DNA of 64,000 nt from Phytopythium helicoides (GCA_024867545.1 JANFNE010000006.1:186001-250000); one strand, 5' to 3'; positions 32,937-42,831 are shown, counted from the first letter of the stretch. Notes: generated by a model not told the origin, from the letters alone. A program made the numbers and translations.

Positions 32937-34428
32937 TTAGTAAACTTGACCTGATAGTTGTTGCTGCTGCTTCTGCATGCTACCCAGGTATCCTAGTCGC
33001 TGAATGATGTTAAACTGATCAGGAATCTCCATGAGTGCAGAGGTAGCAAACTCCACATCCGAGTTGTCCGGGAACTCGTTCGCGATCCGACTAAAGTTCA
33101 CAAACTGGAAGTTGTCAAAACGCCGTGCGGGGAGAGCGTCGTCGTAGTGTTCCATGAGATCCTGATCAGCAATCACGAAGTCAGCAACGTGTGATTTTTA
33201 CATCATCCGGCTAGTTGCCAGCAGCAGCAATAAAACACTCACCCAGGGTCCGTCTCCAACACCAACCACGACAATAGCTGTGGGAAAGAAAACACACAGA
33301 GAGTGTGTGAGTTTTGGATTCTGGATTTGCATGCCGGCGCCAAGTGGAGAGCGTGCATACATACATAGTGCGTATTTCGAGGCTTCAACAATGGCTTGAG
33401 TGGTCTCCTTTTCACTCGTAACCTGACCGTCTACCATCAAGACCACATGGTTAGTGCACCATTTGGCCACAACTGTCTCATGCATTGATGCCTCACCTGC
33501 TATGATGACGAGGACATGATAGTCGTTTGTAGCCTTGACACGTCGAATTGCTTCGTAGATGATTGGTGCAAAGTTCGTAGGACCTCCAAGCTCTAGACAC
33601 GGTGTGAGTGTGTCGTAGCGCTCGAGTACTTCGTCCAAGCCGTGGCATGGACGTCCGTCGGGCTGAAACGAGAACACGGATTGGTCGCTGGTAGTGGCAT
33701 CGCCAAAGCCGAACACTGGGATGCTGTGCTTTGTGCTGAACGGCTCGAGAGCACGCCCGATCGTTGTGATGACAGTCTGTGGGTGGGGTGATCGTGAGTC
33801 CCGATTCGAAAAGAGGTAAAGGAGGGGAGCGCGCTCACCTGGTACGGATTGAGAACTTTGCCAGCAGGGTCGATGGTGTGGAGGCATTTGTCATCAAAAG
33901 AGTGTCGGCCAGTCCACTGGAAGGCAAGAAACACAATGTGCCATCAGTTGCGTGTCATCTACCACCACACATGTGCATGAACAGATCCGTAGGTACCTTG
34001 TTGGATTTGGTGTAGTCAACCTGCTCTCGACAAGAAACACACGACAAGAAACACAAGTGAGCGAAACAACAATCGACACGGCAAAGTGTGAAGCAAAATC
34101 ATACCCCGAGGATCAAGTGTGTGGATGCAAGTCCTTGATGTCTAGAGCACCGCCAGAAACCCATGTCACGTCACGTCATGTCACGTCACGGTCTTGAAGG
34201 CACTTTCGCCGACTGGGTGTTTGCGTTGTGTCACCTTAGAACGTCTTGCAGCTCCTCTGCGGTCGGACCATCCAAGTCGTCCGTCAGTGGGGTCTATACA
34301 ATCCACGAGCTCTGTACAGACGTCTTCAACTGCGCACCGAGCGACTCGAAGCGGTCGGGAATGGGCTCGTTGGTGACCGAGAGGCGGAAGGCGTCGCCCG
34401 AGACCTCGGTGCTAGCTGCGCACCCCAT
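32937..34428 (-). CDS. Copine/RGLG-type vWA-domain protein, left copy
   Basis: Nine exons: 34428-34338, 34256-34235, 34141-34105, 34020-33997, 33916-33839, 33776-33497, 33430-33365, 33277-33243 and 33161-32937; 285 residues. Starts MGCAAS, a strong N-myristoylation signal with a neighbouring Cys for palmitoylation. The copine-type vWA domain follows: GLASTHLILGVDYTKSNKWT, PYQTVITTIGRALEPFS, IPVFGFGDATTSD, the GGPTNFAPII helix, VLVIIADGQVT and SIVVVGVGDGPW. Copines lacking C2 domains and ending without a RING finger are common in protists. Likely a membrane-anchored, Ca/Mg-responsive scaffold. Exon 2 is only 22 nt. The gene is identical to 37517-39008 on the other arm. The first junction was chosen because G|AGGAGCTG joins FESL to EELQDVL in phase. 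Confidence 0.9.
34162..34191. repeat. CACGT/TGACG tandem repeat inside copine intron 2
   Basis: Four closely spaced GTCACGTCA-type units (CATGTCACGTCACGTCATGT and onward) within the second intron of the left copine gene, mirrored at 37754-37783 in the right copy. Units contain E-box/CRE-like cores (CACGT, TGACG). A regulatory role is a guess. Confidence 0.4.
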
Positions 34429-35553
34429 GACGAGCGAGGCGTTGCGGTCGAGCGAAAGCAAACAAATCAAAAGGCGTCGGCCCCCGTCCAGTTGTTAAAT
34501 GCTCGAGTCGCTTCGTATACATGCGAGGCAGTCGGCGGCGGCGGACGAGGGCGGGGCGGCAGAAGACGAGGCGAGGCGAGCATGGCACGCTTGGTAATGA
34601 TGGGCATCTTTGTTCTCAGGTTCAGAAAGTCTCTCGTGACGCGCCACGATTTCAAATCAAGGTGCTGTGAGATGCAGGCAATCATGGCGAGGCGGAAAGT
34701 TAGTGCACCGTGCTTCGTGCAGTTCGCGACGGCAGAGCCTTGAAGTGGAACGGACGGGAAGCCGGATTCCGCATCAAACCGTCCCATCAACACTCGGCCA
34801 TCCCACCTCCTCTCTTCTTCTTCGCGGCCACCTGCCCGCGAACGAACGCATGCGCCGCATCTAGAGCGATTGAAGTGGATGGATTGGATTGCACACCGGC
34901 GGAAATATTGATGCGTCCATGCCTGGAAAATTGCGGAGCCATGTTCTAGATTGCAGCTGCTTGATCGCTCGTGGCTGCTCGGGCTTCGCATGGGTTGGGT
35001 GGTGACCAATCCACCCGAGTCGGAATGACCGTAAAGAAAGTGTTTGACGGCTGGCGGGTGACGCCCGCGCGCAGTCCACGCAGTCCATGCACTCGATGAT
35101 AAACACGCAGAGGAGAACGTTGCGAAGCGAGCGAGCCAGAACCTGCTTGTCCATGCAGCTTTTCATCTCTTCATCTGCTGAAATCCAAACAGGACCGACC
35201 GGCAGAAAACGATGTGAAGAAGCAGCGTCACCGCCGTGCTTTCCGACTCTCCCAGAACGAGGCAGCAGTCATCAAGTGCGTGTCTATGCGGAGCTGCCAT
35301 TGCCACCGCAATGAGCCGTTCGTTTGACTGCTTGCGCAATCGACAAGTTCAGGTCGCTGGGCTGCTCCACGCCTGCGATGTCTGAACTTTGGTGCAGCCC
35401 AGCAGCGCCTGGCCTGAGAGGTGAGTACTGTGGGAGAGAGAGAGTCCAAGCGGAGCCAACATGGCAAATCTTCAGGATCATGAGATCTGCATCACGACGT
35501 ATACCAACTTGAAGAGCTCCAAGTTGAAGCCGCTGATGACATGAGTCAGACAG
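34429..35553. other. Upstream region of left copine gene, no gene seen
   Basis: About 1.1 kb of repeat-arm sequence before the copine start. It holds an (AG)n run at about 35433-35442 and several short frames without coding character. The same sequence, inverted, precedes the right copine gene (36390-37516). The two copine genes therefore share their first kilobase of upstream DNA, after which they diverge into the spacer. Confidence 0.45.
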
Positions 35554-35649
35554 ATGGTGTATTTGCAGAATTCCACCTGTGGTTTACGAAGCTGGCGGCG
35601 ACGAGTATCTTGTTACTCCTGTCAAACATGAGTTTTTGCATCGTGTCAT

Positions 35650-36310
35650 GGAAGACGCACGACCACGGTGAATGCTTTGCTCTTCAAGCTCACTACGGAG
35701 GTGTCCAATCGCTGACACCACCAACGCCAACAATAGTACTCCAGCTGTGGATGCTCCGACAATGAACCCGATCCTAGATTGTACGCCTCGAGCGGGAGCT
35801 GGCGTTGGTTGGGCTTCTGTGAACGCGTACATTGTAGCGGATGGAGTTGGAGCTTCCGACGGCTCGCCAAAGGTGCTGTGACTAGTACTGCCGCTGCTGC
35901 CACTGCCGTTGCCGCTGCTGGTGCTGGTGCTTGTGCTGGTGCTTGTGCTGGTGCTGGTGCTGGTGCTGGTGCTGGTGCTGGTGCTGGAGCTGCCACTACC
36001 TGTGCTATAGGTGTCACTTGGAGCTCTGTCGGTCGCGGCTGGTGAAGTCTTCGTGGTTTCCTGAGGAGCTGAGGATCTGATCGGCTGAGTGTCGGGGGTA
36101 GAATCTGGTGGTTACGAAGTCCACGCACCGAGGCTGTCATAATAAGCATCAAGTGAGCTGAAGCTCCCAGCAGGGTACTCGTCGTCGATCTCGGTAGGGA
36201 AAAACAGTGGTGGTAATGTCGGTGTATCTGGTGGTGGCTCGCACGCACTACCTGATGCGAGTGCGATAAAAGCTGCCACTCCGATGATCGCTAGCAAGTC
36301 AGTGTAGCAA
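35650..36310 (-). pseudogene. Decayed copy of the type I membrane-protein gene
   Basis: Lies in the spacer between the repeat arms and matches the intact gene at 39844-40638, on the opposite strand. The start region (LLAIIGVAAFI, then SACEPPPDTPTLPPLFF) and the transmembrane region (GFIVGASTAGVLLL) are preserved. Three lesions are visible. A TAA stop at 36112-36114 replaces a TCA Ser codon. The Ser/Thr linker is expanded by a GGTGCT-type microsatellite (about 35912-35988). About 50 residues are deleted just after the membrane segment, joining GHL to SELEEQ. The 3' end is lost. The remaining frame is otherwise readable, which suggests fairly recent loss. Confidence 0.85.
35912..35988. repeat. 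GGTGCT-type microsatellite in the pseudogene
   Basis: About a dozen units of GGTGCT/TGTGCT, encoding alternating Ser-Thr when read on the minus strand. The intact paralogue has only three or four such units, so the array expanded in this copy. Confidence 0.8.
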
Positions 36311-36389
36311 AGCAATCGGGAGTCAACAATGACAAAAAGGTCACACGTGGAGCTGTGACGAAGACAGATTGAAGATATCCACGTTTAGA

Positions 36390-39352
36390 CTGTCTGACTC
36401 ATGAGATCAGCGGCTTCAACTTAGAGCTCTTCAAGTTGGTATATGCCGTGATGCAGATCTCATGATCCTGAAGATTTGCCATGTTGGCTCCGCTTGAACT
36501 CTCTCTCTCTCCCACAGTACTCACCTCTCAGGCCAGGCGCTGCTGGGCTGCACCAAAGCTCAGACATTGCAGGCGTGGAGCAGCCCAGCGACCTGAACTT
36601 GTCGGTTGCGCAAGCAGTCAAACGAACGGCTCATTGCGGTGGCAATGGCAGCTCCGCATAGACACGCACTTGATGACTGCTGCCTCGTTCTGGGAGAGTC
36701 GGAAAGCACGGCGGTGACGCTGCTTCTTCACATCGTTTTCTGCCGGTCGGTCCTGTTTGGATTTCAGCAGATGAAGAGATGAAAAGCTGCATGGACAAGC
36801 AGGTTCTGGCTCGCTCGCTTCGCAACGTTCTCCTCTGCGTGTTTATCATCGAGTGCATGGACTGCGTGGACTGCGCGCGGGCGTCACCCGCCAGCCGTCA
36901 AACACTTTCTTTACGGTCATTCCGACTCGGGTGGATTGGTCACCACCCAACCCATGCGAAGCCCGAGCAGCCACGAGCGATCAAGCAGCTGCAATCTAGA
37001 ACATGGCTCCGCAATTTTCCAGGCATGGACGCATCAATATTTCCGCCGGTGTGCAATCCAATCCATCCACTTCAATCGCTCTAGATGCGGCGCATGCGTT
37101 CGTTCGCGGGCAGGTGGCCGCGAAGAAGAAGAGAGGAGGTGGGATGGCCGAGTGTTGATGGGACGGTTTGATGCGGAATCCGGCTTCCCGTCCGTTCCAC
37201 TTCAAGGCTCTGCCGTCGCGAACTGCACGAAGCACGGTGCACTAACTTTCCGCCTCGCCATGATTGCCTGCATCTCACAGCACCTTGATTTGAAATCGTG
37301 GCGCGTCACGAGAGACTTTCTGAACCTGAGAACAAAGATGCCCATCATTACCAAGCGTGCCATGCTCGCCTCGCCTCGTCTTCTGCCGCCCCGCCCTCGT
37401 CCGCCGCCGCCGACTGCCTCGCATGTATACGAAGCGACTCGAGCATTTAACAACTGGACGGGGGCCGACGCCTTTTGATTTGTTTGCTTTCGCTCGACCG
37501 CAACGCCTCGCTCGTCATGGGGTGCGCAGCTAGCACCGAGGTCTCGGGCGACGCCTTCCGCCTCTCGGTCACCAACGAGCCCATTCCCGACCGCTTCGAG
37601 TCGCTCGGTGCGCAGTTGAAGACGTCTGTACAGAGCTCGTGGATTGTATAGACCCCACTGACGGACGACTTGGATGGTCCGACCGCAGAGGAGCTGCAAG
37701 ACGTTCTAAGGTGACACAACGCAAACACCCAGTCGGCGAAAGTGCCTTCAAGACCGTGACGTGACATGACGTGACGTGACATGGGTTTCTGGCGGTGCTC
37801 TAGACATCAAGGACTTGCATCCACACACTTGATCCTCGGGGTATGATTTTGCTTCACACTTTGCCGTGTCGATTGTTGTTTCGCTCACTTGTGTTTCTTG
37901 TCGTGTGTTTCTTGTCGAGAGCAGGTTGACTACACCAAATCCAACAAGGTACCTACGGATCTGTTCATGCACATGTGTGGTGGTAGATGACACGCAACTG
38001 ATGGCACATTGTGTTTCTTGCCTTCCAGTGGACTGGCCGACACTCTTTTGATGACAAATGCCTCCACACCATCGACCCTGCTGGCAAAGTTCTCAATCCG
38101 TACCAGGTGAGCGCGCTCCCCTCCTTTACCTCTTTTCGAATCGGGACTCACGATCACCCCACCCACAGACTGTCATCACAACGATCGGGCGTGCTCTCGA
38201 GCCGTTCAGCACAAAGCACAGCATCCCAGTGTTCGGCTTTGGCGATGCCACTACCAGCGACCAATCCGTGTTCTCGTTTCAGCCCGACGGACGTCCATGC
38301 CACGGCTTGGACGAAGTACTCGAGCGCTACGACACACTCACACCGTGTCTAGAGCTTGGAGGTCCTACGAACTTTGCACCGATTATCTACGAAGCAATTC
38401 GACGTGTCAAGGCTACAAACGACTACCATGTCCTCGTCATCATAGCAGGTGAGGCATCAATGCATGAGACAGTTGTGGCCAAATGGTGCACTAACCATGT
38501 GGTCTTGATGGTAGACGGTCAGGTTACGAGTGAAAAGGAGACCACTCAAGCCATTGTTGAAGCCTCGAAATACGCACTATGTATGTATGCACGCTCTCCA
38601 CTTGGCGCCGGCATGCAAATCCAGAATCCAAAACTCACACACTCTCTGTGTGTTTTCTTTCCCACAGCTATTGTCGTGGTTGGTGTTGGAGACGGACCCT
38701 GGGTGAGTGTTTTATTGCTGCTGCTGGCAACTAGCCGGATGATGTAAAAATCACACGTTGCTGACTTCGTGATTGCTGATCAGGATCTCATGGAACACTA
38801 CGACGACGCTCTCCCCGCACGGCGTTTTGACAACTTCCAGTTTGTGAACTTTAGTCGGATCGCGAACGAGTTCCCGGACAACTCGGATGTGGAGTTTGCT
38901 ACCTCTGCACTCATGGAGATTCCTGATCAGTTTAACATCATTCAGCGACTAGGATACCTGGGTAGCATGCAGAAGCAGCAGCAACAACTATCAGGTCAAG
39001 TTTACTAAGTAAAGCCATCGAATGCAAACAATCACAATGTTTATTCCACGATAGATGACCAAGGCGTTGTTCAACCTGTAGTCTACTTTGTGTCGAGTGA
39101 TCTGTCGCTATCAACCGATGATGTCATATCCGCTTTCGGTGTGATATTGCTGTTTTGAATACTCCGTCCGGCAAATGCCAGTGATTCGCCGAGTTGCTCC
39201 TTCCTCTTCAAGTCTCGAACTGCGTTCCCGAGAGCCAGCATGAGATCCTTGTCAGGCGGAGCAACGTAGAACCGTAGCTGAAGCTGAGCGACTTCTCTCT
39301 CCATCTGGACGCGTTCACACTCCAGTCGTTGTCTATCGAGATGCTCAACCAA
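36390..39352 (-). repeat. Right arm of the 2.96-kb inverted duplication
   Basis: Reverse complement of 32593-35553. The inner edge is sharp: homology stops after GTCAGACAG on both arms. The outer edge is at TTGGTTGAGCATC (39352), where the sequence switches abruptly to a much more diverged version of the coiled-coil gene. The arm carries the right copine gene and the last 270 bases of the coiled-coil gene. Two extra bases (AG) lie in the purine run near 36505. Confidence 0.95.
37517..39008 (+). CDS. Copine/RGLG-type vWA-domain protein, right copy
   Basis: Exons 37517-37607, 37689-37710, 37804-37840, 37925-37948, 38029-38106, 38169-38448, 38515-38580, 38668-38702 and 38784-39008; 285 residues, identical to the left copy in every exon. 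Carries the same N-terminal MGCAAS lipidation motif and vWA domain, and ends in a Gln-rich tail. All splice sites are intact, so both copies should be functional. The identity extends through all introns, which have no selective reason to be conserved; the copies must be very recent or kept alike by gene conversion. The two genes face away from the spacer and share upstream sequence for about 1.1 kb. Confidence 0.9.
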
Positions 39353-39520
39353 TTGCAGTTGCTTCTTGTATGCATGACGAGTAGGCGAACAGCCGATAGT
39401 GCAACTAGCGTACACGTTTCCCTAATCTGTTTCGTTTCTCTCTGCACCGACTCGTTCACCTCATCGGATTGAACTGGTTGATTTGTTGCGAGTGTCTTTG
39501 ATGTTTGGCCAAGCCGTTCC
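39083..39520 (-). pseudogene. Truncated copy of the coiled-coil gene
   Basis: 39083-39352 is the repeat-arm copy of the 3' end of the coiled-coil gene (31229-32862). Beyond 39352 the sequence still resembles an earlier part of that gene (AGGAACGG to ALSAVR, parental 31807 to about 31975) but only at roughly three quarters identity by eye. The two parts are joined with about 615 bp of parental sequence missing. A one-base deletion in the diverged part (CTCGTC-ATGC against CTCATCGATGC) shifts the frame. No intact start exon is seen, so it is a pseudogene. Confidence 0.8.
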
Positions 39521-39843
39521 TACTGGTGTTGTATGTTTTGTTTTCAATTGGCAAGTTTGATTGTCATGGTGCAGAAGACATTCGCTCAACTGTGCCGCGA
39601 AGAACCACTGCTGCCGCTTCTCCAATGATTGGGCTTGTTTTGTGCAGCAATGCATTGCCTATTCATGCAAACAGGTTTGTGTTTGTAGCTATCATTAGAT
39701 GGCGAATCCAAAACAGACGGCATCGGCAGAATTATCAGATGAACATGTCTCCATCGTCACGAATTCACTTGCCTGGGGCTTTTCATTCGCGTTGACTCTC
39801 GAGAGCGTTGCTGTGCAACAAAGCGAAGTCCAAATTGCATTTG
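39521..39843. other. Intergenic, no gene seen
   Basis: About 320 bp between the truncated coiled-coil copy and the membrane-protein start. It may contain further decayed coiled-coil gene sequence and the promoter of the membrane-protein gene. No distinct element is recognisable. Confidence 0.3.
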
Positions 39844-40638
39844 ATGTCGAGGCTCACTGACTTGCTAGCGATCATCGGAGTGGCAGCTTTTATCTCACTC
39901 GCATCAGGTAGTGCGTGCGAGCCACCACCAGATACACCGACATTACCACCACTGTTTTTCCCTACCGAGATCGACGACGAGTACCCTACTGGGAGCTTCA
40001 GCTCACTTGATGCTTATTATGACAGCCTCGGTGCGTGGACTTCGTCACCACCAGATTCTACCCCCGACACTCAGCCGAACAGATCCCCAGCTCCTCAGGA
40101 AACCACGAAGACGTCACCAGCCGCGACCGACAGAGCTCCAAATGACACCTATAGCACAGGTAGTGACAGCACCAGCACCAGCAGCGGCAGTACGAGTCAC
40201 AGCACCTTTGGCGAGCCGTCGGAAGCTCCAACTCCATCCGCTACAATGTACGCGTTCACAGAAGCCCAACCAACGCCAGCTCCCGCTCGAGGCGTACAAT
40301 CTAGGATCGGGTTCATTGTCGGAGCATCCACAGCTGGAGTACTGTTGTTGGTGTTGGTGGTGTCAGCGATTGGACACCTTCGTGCTCGGAAGCGGGAAAC
40401 TAACACGAGTAGTCATATGAACAACGCAAGCTCCGATAATGCAACTCATAGCGCAGGCAATGTGCACCCTGGGGAAGTCCGCATTGGCATGGCATCTGTA
40501 GCAGAGAGCGAGCTCTTTTACTCGGTTGTGAGCTGTAGTGAGCTTGAAGAGCAAAGCATTCACCGCGGTCGTGCGTCTTCCATGACACACTGTGAGACGG
40601 ATGCTTTCCACTCCTGTTTGAGTGAGATGTCCGCTTGA
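39844..40638 (+). CDS. Ser/Thr-rich type I membrane protein
   Basis: Single exon, 264 residues from the ATG at 39844 (MSRLTDLLAIIGVAAFISLA), which starts a clear signal peptide. The ectodomain is Pro/Ser/Thr-rich (CEPPPDTPTLPPLFFPTEID, then TSTSSGSTSHSTFG) and probably heavily O-glycosylated, with one Cys only. A transmembrane helix follows (GFIVGASTAGVLLLVLVVSA), then RARKR as stop-transfer signal and a 75-residue cytosolic tail. An earlier in-frame ATG at 39808 would spoil the signal peptide. This mucin-like surface architecture is common among oomycete cell-surface proteins; no family is recognised. A broken inverted copy lies at 35650-36310. Confidence 0.75.
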   Translation: MSRLTDLLAIIGVAAFISLASGSACEPPPDTPTLPPLFFPTEIDDEYPTGSFSSLDAYYDSLGAWTSSPPDSTPDTQPNRSPAPQETTKTSPAATDRAPNDTYSTGSDSTSTSSGSTSHSTFGEPSEAPTPSATMYAFTEAQPTPAPARGVQSRIGFIVGASTAGVLLLVLVVSAIGHLRARKRETNTSSHMNNASSDNATHSAGNVHPGEVRIGMASVAESELFYSVVSCSELEEQSIHRGRASSMTHCETDAFHSCLSEMSA

Positions 40639-40714
40639 TGAGACTGGAACAGCGAGGGCAGCATAAATACACGATGTATTACCGCTCTTCGTTCTCATCT
40701 GCCCACTTTCATCA

Positions 40715-41278
40715 TCAGTCCGAGTCGCTGGGAAGGAAGTCGTGCTTGCTCTCGGTGTTCTTGGGGATCGGCTCGCCCGTCGGCGGGATAACAACCGTCG
40801 GCGGGTACATCCACACGGTCACAGCCGCCTTCCTCATTGGTAGTGGGCGGTAGGTGCCTCCCAGCACGCCTCCTTCTTCCCTTTCAGCCCGCTCGAGTAC
40901 ATTGCTGAGCCCCGTGCGCTCCGAGAGTTGCCACTGAGCCTTCATCCTGTGCGACGAGAGCTGGTGGATCTCCGCCCCCGCCTTGCCCTTCACGTCCGGC
41001 TCGTAGCTCGATCCCAGCCTGTCCAGCTCCCCAACAAGCGCCTGGAAGGCCGCGTCCGCGTCAAGCAGCGCCAGCAAGTGCTAGAAAGCCTCGTTAGCGA
41101 CCGGAACTGCGCCATTCGGAGCGGGAAAAGCGGCAATCACCTGCACCGCCGGCTCCTCGTCCCCACTGTTCAAGCTCTCCAGGTCCTGCGGCCTCACGTG
41201 CACGTGCAGCGCCACTGCATGCGCGCGCTCGGCGCCCTGCGCTCGCACCACCAGCACGTTGCGCTCCCTCAGCGCCAT
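40715..41278 (-). CDS. Small two-exon protein of unknown function
   Basis: Exons 41278-41141 and 41080-40715; 167 residues. The intron (41140-41081) has donor GTGATT, a GCTAAC branch site and TAG acceptor, and joins EEPAVQ to HLLALLDADAAFQALVGELD in phase. The N-terminal half has a beta-like stretch (ALHVHVRPQDLES). The C-terminal half ends in a Pro-rich segment (MYPPTVVIPPTGEPIPKNTE) and an acidic tail. No domain is recognised. Divergent from the nucleoside transporter, 260 bp between start codons; its 3' end is 76 bp from that of the membrane-protein gene. Confidence 0.6.
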
Positions 41279-41538
41279 CTCCAGCCGTAAGCATTCCCGG
41301 GTTGACGTCGGCGCCGCTTGGTTGCCTCTCCCAAAACACGTTGGAAACATTACATATATCATATCAATATGCATGCCTCTCCACCTTGTTTAGTAAAATC
41401 TGCCTCGAATTAAGGAAGCAGAGAGCACCGTGTTTTGAGAAATCGACAGTTGGCCATGCTGCATGCCGAGCTTCCCCATCCAGCACCGCTGCTCACCGCT
41501 GCCCGCTCACTCGCGCTTCTTCCTGCTGCTCCAGAGCG

Positions 41539-42831
41539 ATGCTGTCGCCGCTACCGCAGACGCCGAACGTGCGGCGTGCCGGGCTGTCGTACGAGGCGCC
41601 GCGCGCTGAGGCGAATGGGCTGACGAGCGAGCAGCGCGCCAGGGAGGAGCAGCTGGCCTGCGTGCTGTTCGCGCTCGTGGGCATCGGCTACCTGTTCCCC
41701 TTCTCGGCGCTGACGCAGCCCGTGGACTACTGGAAGATGCTCTTCCCGGACTACAACATCGAGTTCGCCATCACCTCCACCTTCATGTACTCCAACCTGG
41801 CCTTCCTCGGCGTCATCGTCGTCTTCTTCGGCTCGCCATGGTACACTGGCCGCATCGTCGGCGGCTTCGTCGGCCAGCTCGTGGTGCTCGCTTTCATCCC
41901 GACGTCCTACTTCTTCCTGTCGAGTGAGAGCGCCAACGCAGTCGCGGTGCTCGGCGGAACGGCTGCGGCATCCATCGCCACGGCATTCATCGACAGCTCC
42001 ACCATCGCGCTCGTCTCGCAGTTCCCGCTGCGCGTGCAGGAGAGCTTCCAGCTCGGTGTCGGGCTCAGCACGCTCATCGGCAGTCTCTACCGTGATGTCA
42101 CCAAGCTCGCATTCCCTGCCAACGAGTTGCTTGCCTCGTCGCTCATCTACTTCTACACCGGCGCGCTCACGATCGCGTTCTGTATCGCCGCGTACTTCAA
42201 GGTCATGAAGCTGCAGCTCACCAAGGAGTGCGTCAACCTCGACAACAAAGTCGAGCTATCAGAAAAGTCGCCACTACTTGGACGGCAGCTTGGTGAAGTT
42301 GAGATCGTGAAAGATTCGCCGACCAAGTGGACGGTGCTGTGGAAGGTCCTGCACCTTCAGCTGCTCATTGCGCTGGTGTTCGTGACGAGTCTGTCGCTGT
42401 GGCCACCGCTTGTGACTGAGATCAAGACGCACAACTTTCCGAGTCTGCAGGAGAGCGGATGGTGGTCGCTCATTCTGTTGACAATTTTCTCAATTTGTGA
42501 CTGCGTGGGGCGCTTCATGGTGCGCCATCGATTCGGGCTCACGCCTCACAACATTTGGGTGGTCGTGGTTGCTCGCATCGCGCTCATTCCCATCATCATT
42601 GGCATTGTGAAAGAATACTGGCTCACAAACGATGCTTGGGCAATTCTGTTCATTGCCATCCTGGGTCACACCAACGGATACCTTGGCACTCTGACTATCA
42701 TCTTCGTCAACGAGAGCGTCGAGGTCGACGAGCAGCAACTCGCGGGACCCTTCACCAGTTTCTTCCTCAATTTTGGCCTTGTTTTGGGCTCCACTGTCGG
42801 CCTCGTGCTGGAGAAGGTTGTACTCGGATAG
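41539..42831 (+). CDS. Equilibrative nucleoside transporter (ENT family)
   Basis: Single exon, 430 residues from the ATG at 41539 (MLSPLPQTPN). Eleven hydrophobic segments can be counted, as in the SLC29/ENT family, with a hydrophilic loop between TM6 and TM7 (about residues 225-270). Family-typical spots include QLGVGLSTLIGSLYRDVTKL in TM5 and the TM8 motif ICDCVGRFM, the place of the ENT D-x-x-G-R signature. Expected to move purine or pyrimidine nucleosides across plasma or vacuolar membrane. An upstream in-frame ATG at 41302 would add 79 residues without a membrane segment and overlaps the neighbouring promoter, so it was not used. Convergent with the Sen2 gene, 43 bp apart. Confidence 0.85.
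   Translation: MLSPLPQTPNVRRAGLSYEAPRAEANGLTSEQRAREEQLACVLFALVGIGYLFPFSALTQPVDYWKMLFPDYNIEFAITSTFMYSNLAFLGVIVVFFGSPWYTGRIVGGFVGQLVVLAFIPTSYFFLSSESANAVAVLGGTAAASIATAFIDSSTIALVSQFPLRVQESFQLGVGLSTLIGSLYRDVTKLAFPANELLASSLIYFYTGALTIAFCIAAYFKVMKLQLTKECVNLDNKVELSEKSPLLGRQLGEVEIVKDSPTKWTVLWKVLHLQLLIALVFVTSLSLWPPLVTEIKTHNFPSLQESGWWSLILLTIFSICDCVGRFMVRHRFGLTPHNIWVVVVARIALIPIIIGIVKEYWLTNDAWAILFIAILGHTNGYLGTLTIIFVNESVEVDEQQLAGPFTSFFLNFGLVLGSTVGLVLEKVVLG

Larger units (their letters stand above)
32593..35553 (+). repeat. Left arm of a 2.96-kb inverted duplication
   Basis: Runs base for base as the reverse complement of 36390-39352. Positions pair by a constant sum of 71945 over most of the length, which means no insertions or deletions; the sum falls to 71943 inside an (AG)n run near 35440. 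It contains the 3' end of the coiled-coil gene, the whole left copine gene and about 1.1 kb upstream of it. Mismatches seen are one at 32598 and a cluster between about 35336 and 35540. Confidence 0.95.

Noticed and set aside
34246..34743. 165-codon open frame upstream of the copine gene, duplicated in both arms
   Set aside because: Overlaps copine exon 1 antisense, Arg-rich, no motifs; duplicated only because it lies in the repeat.
41302..41538. Upstream ATG extending the nucleoside transporter by 79 residues
   Set aside because: The extension lacks conservation-like features and overlaps the promoter shared with the divergent gene.
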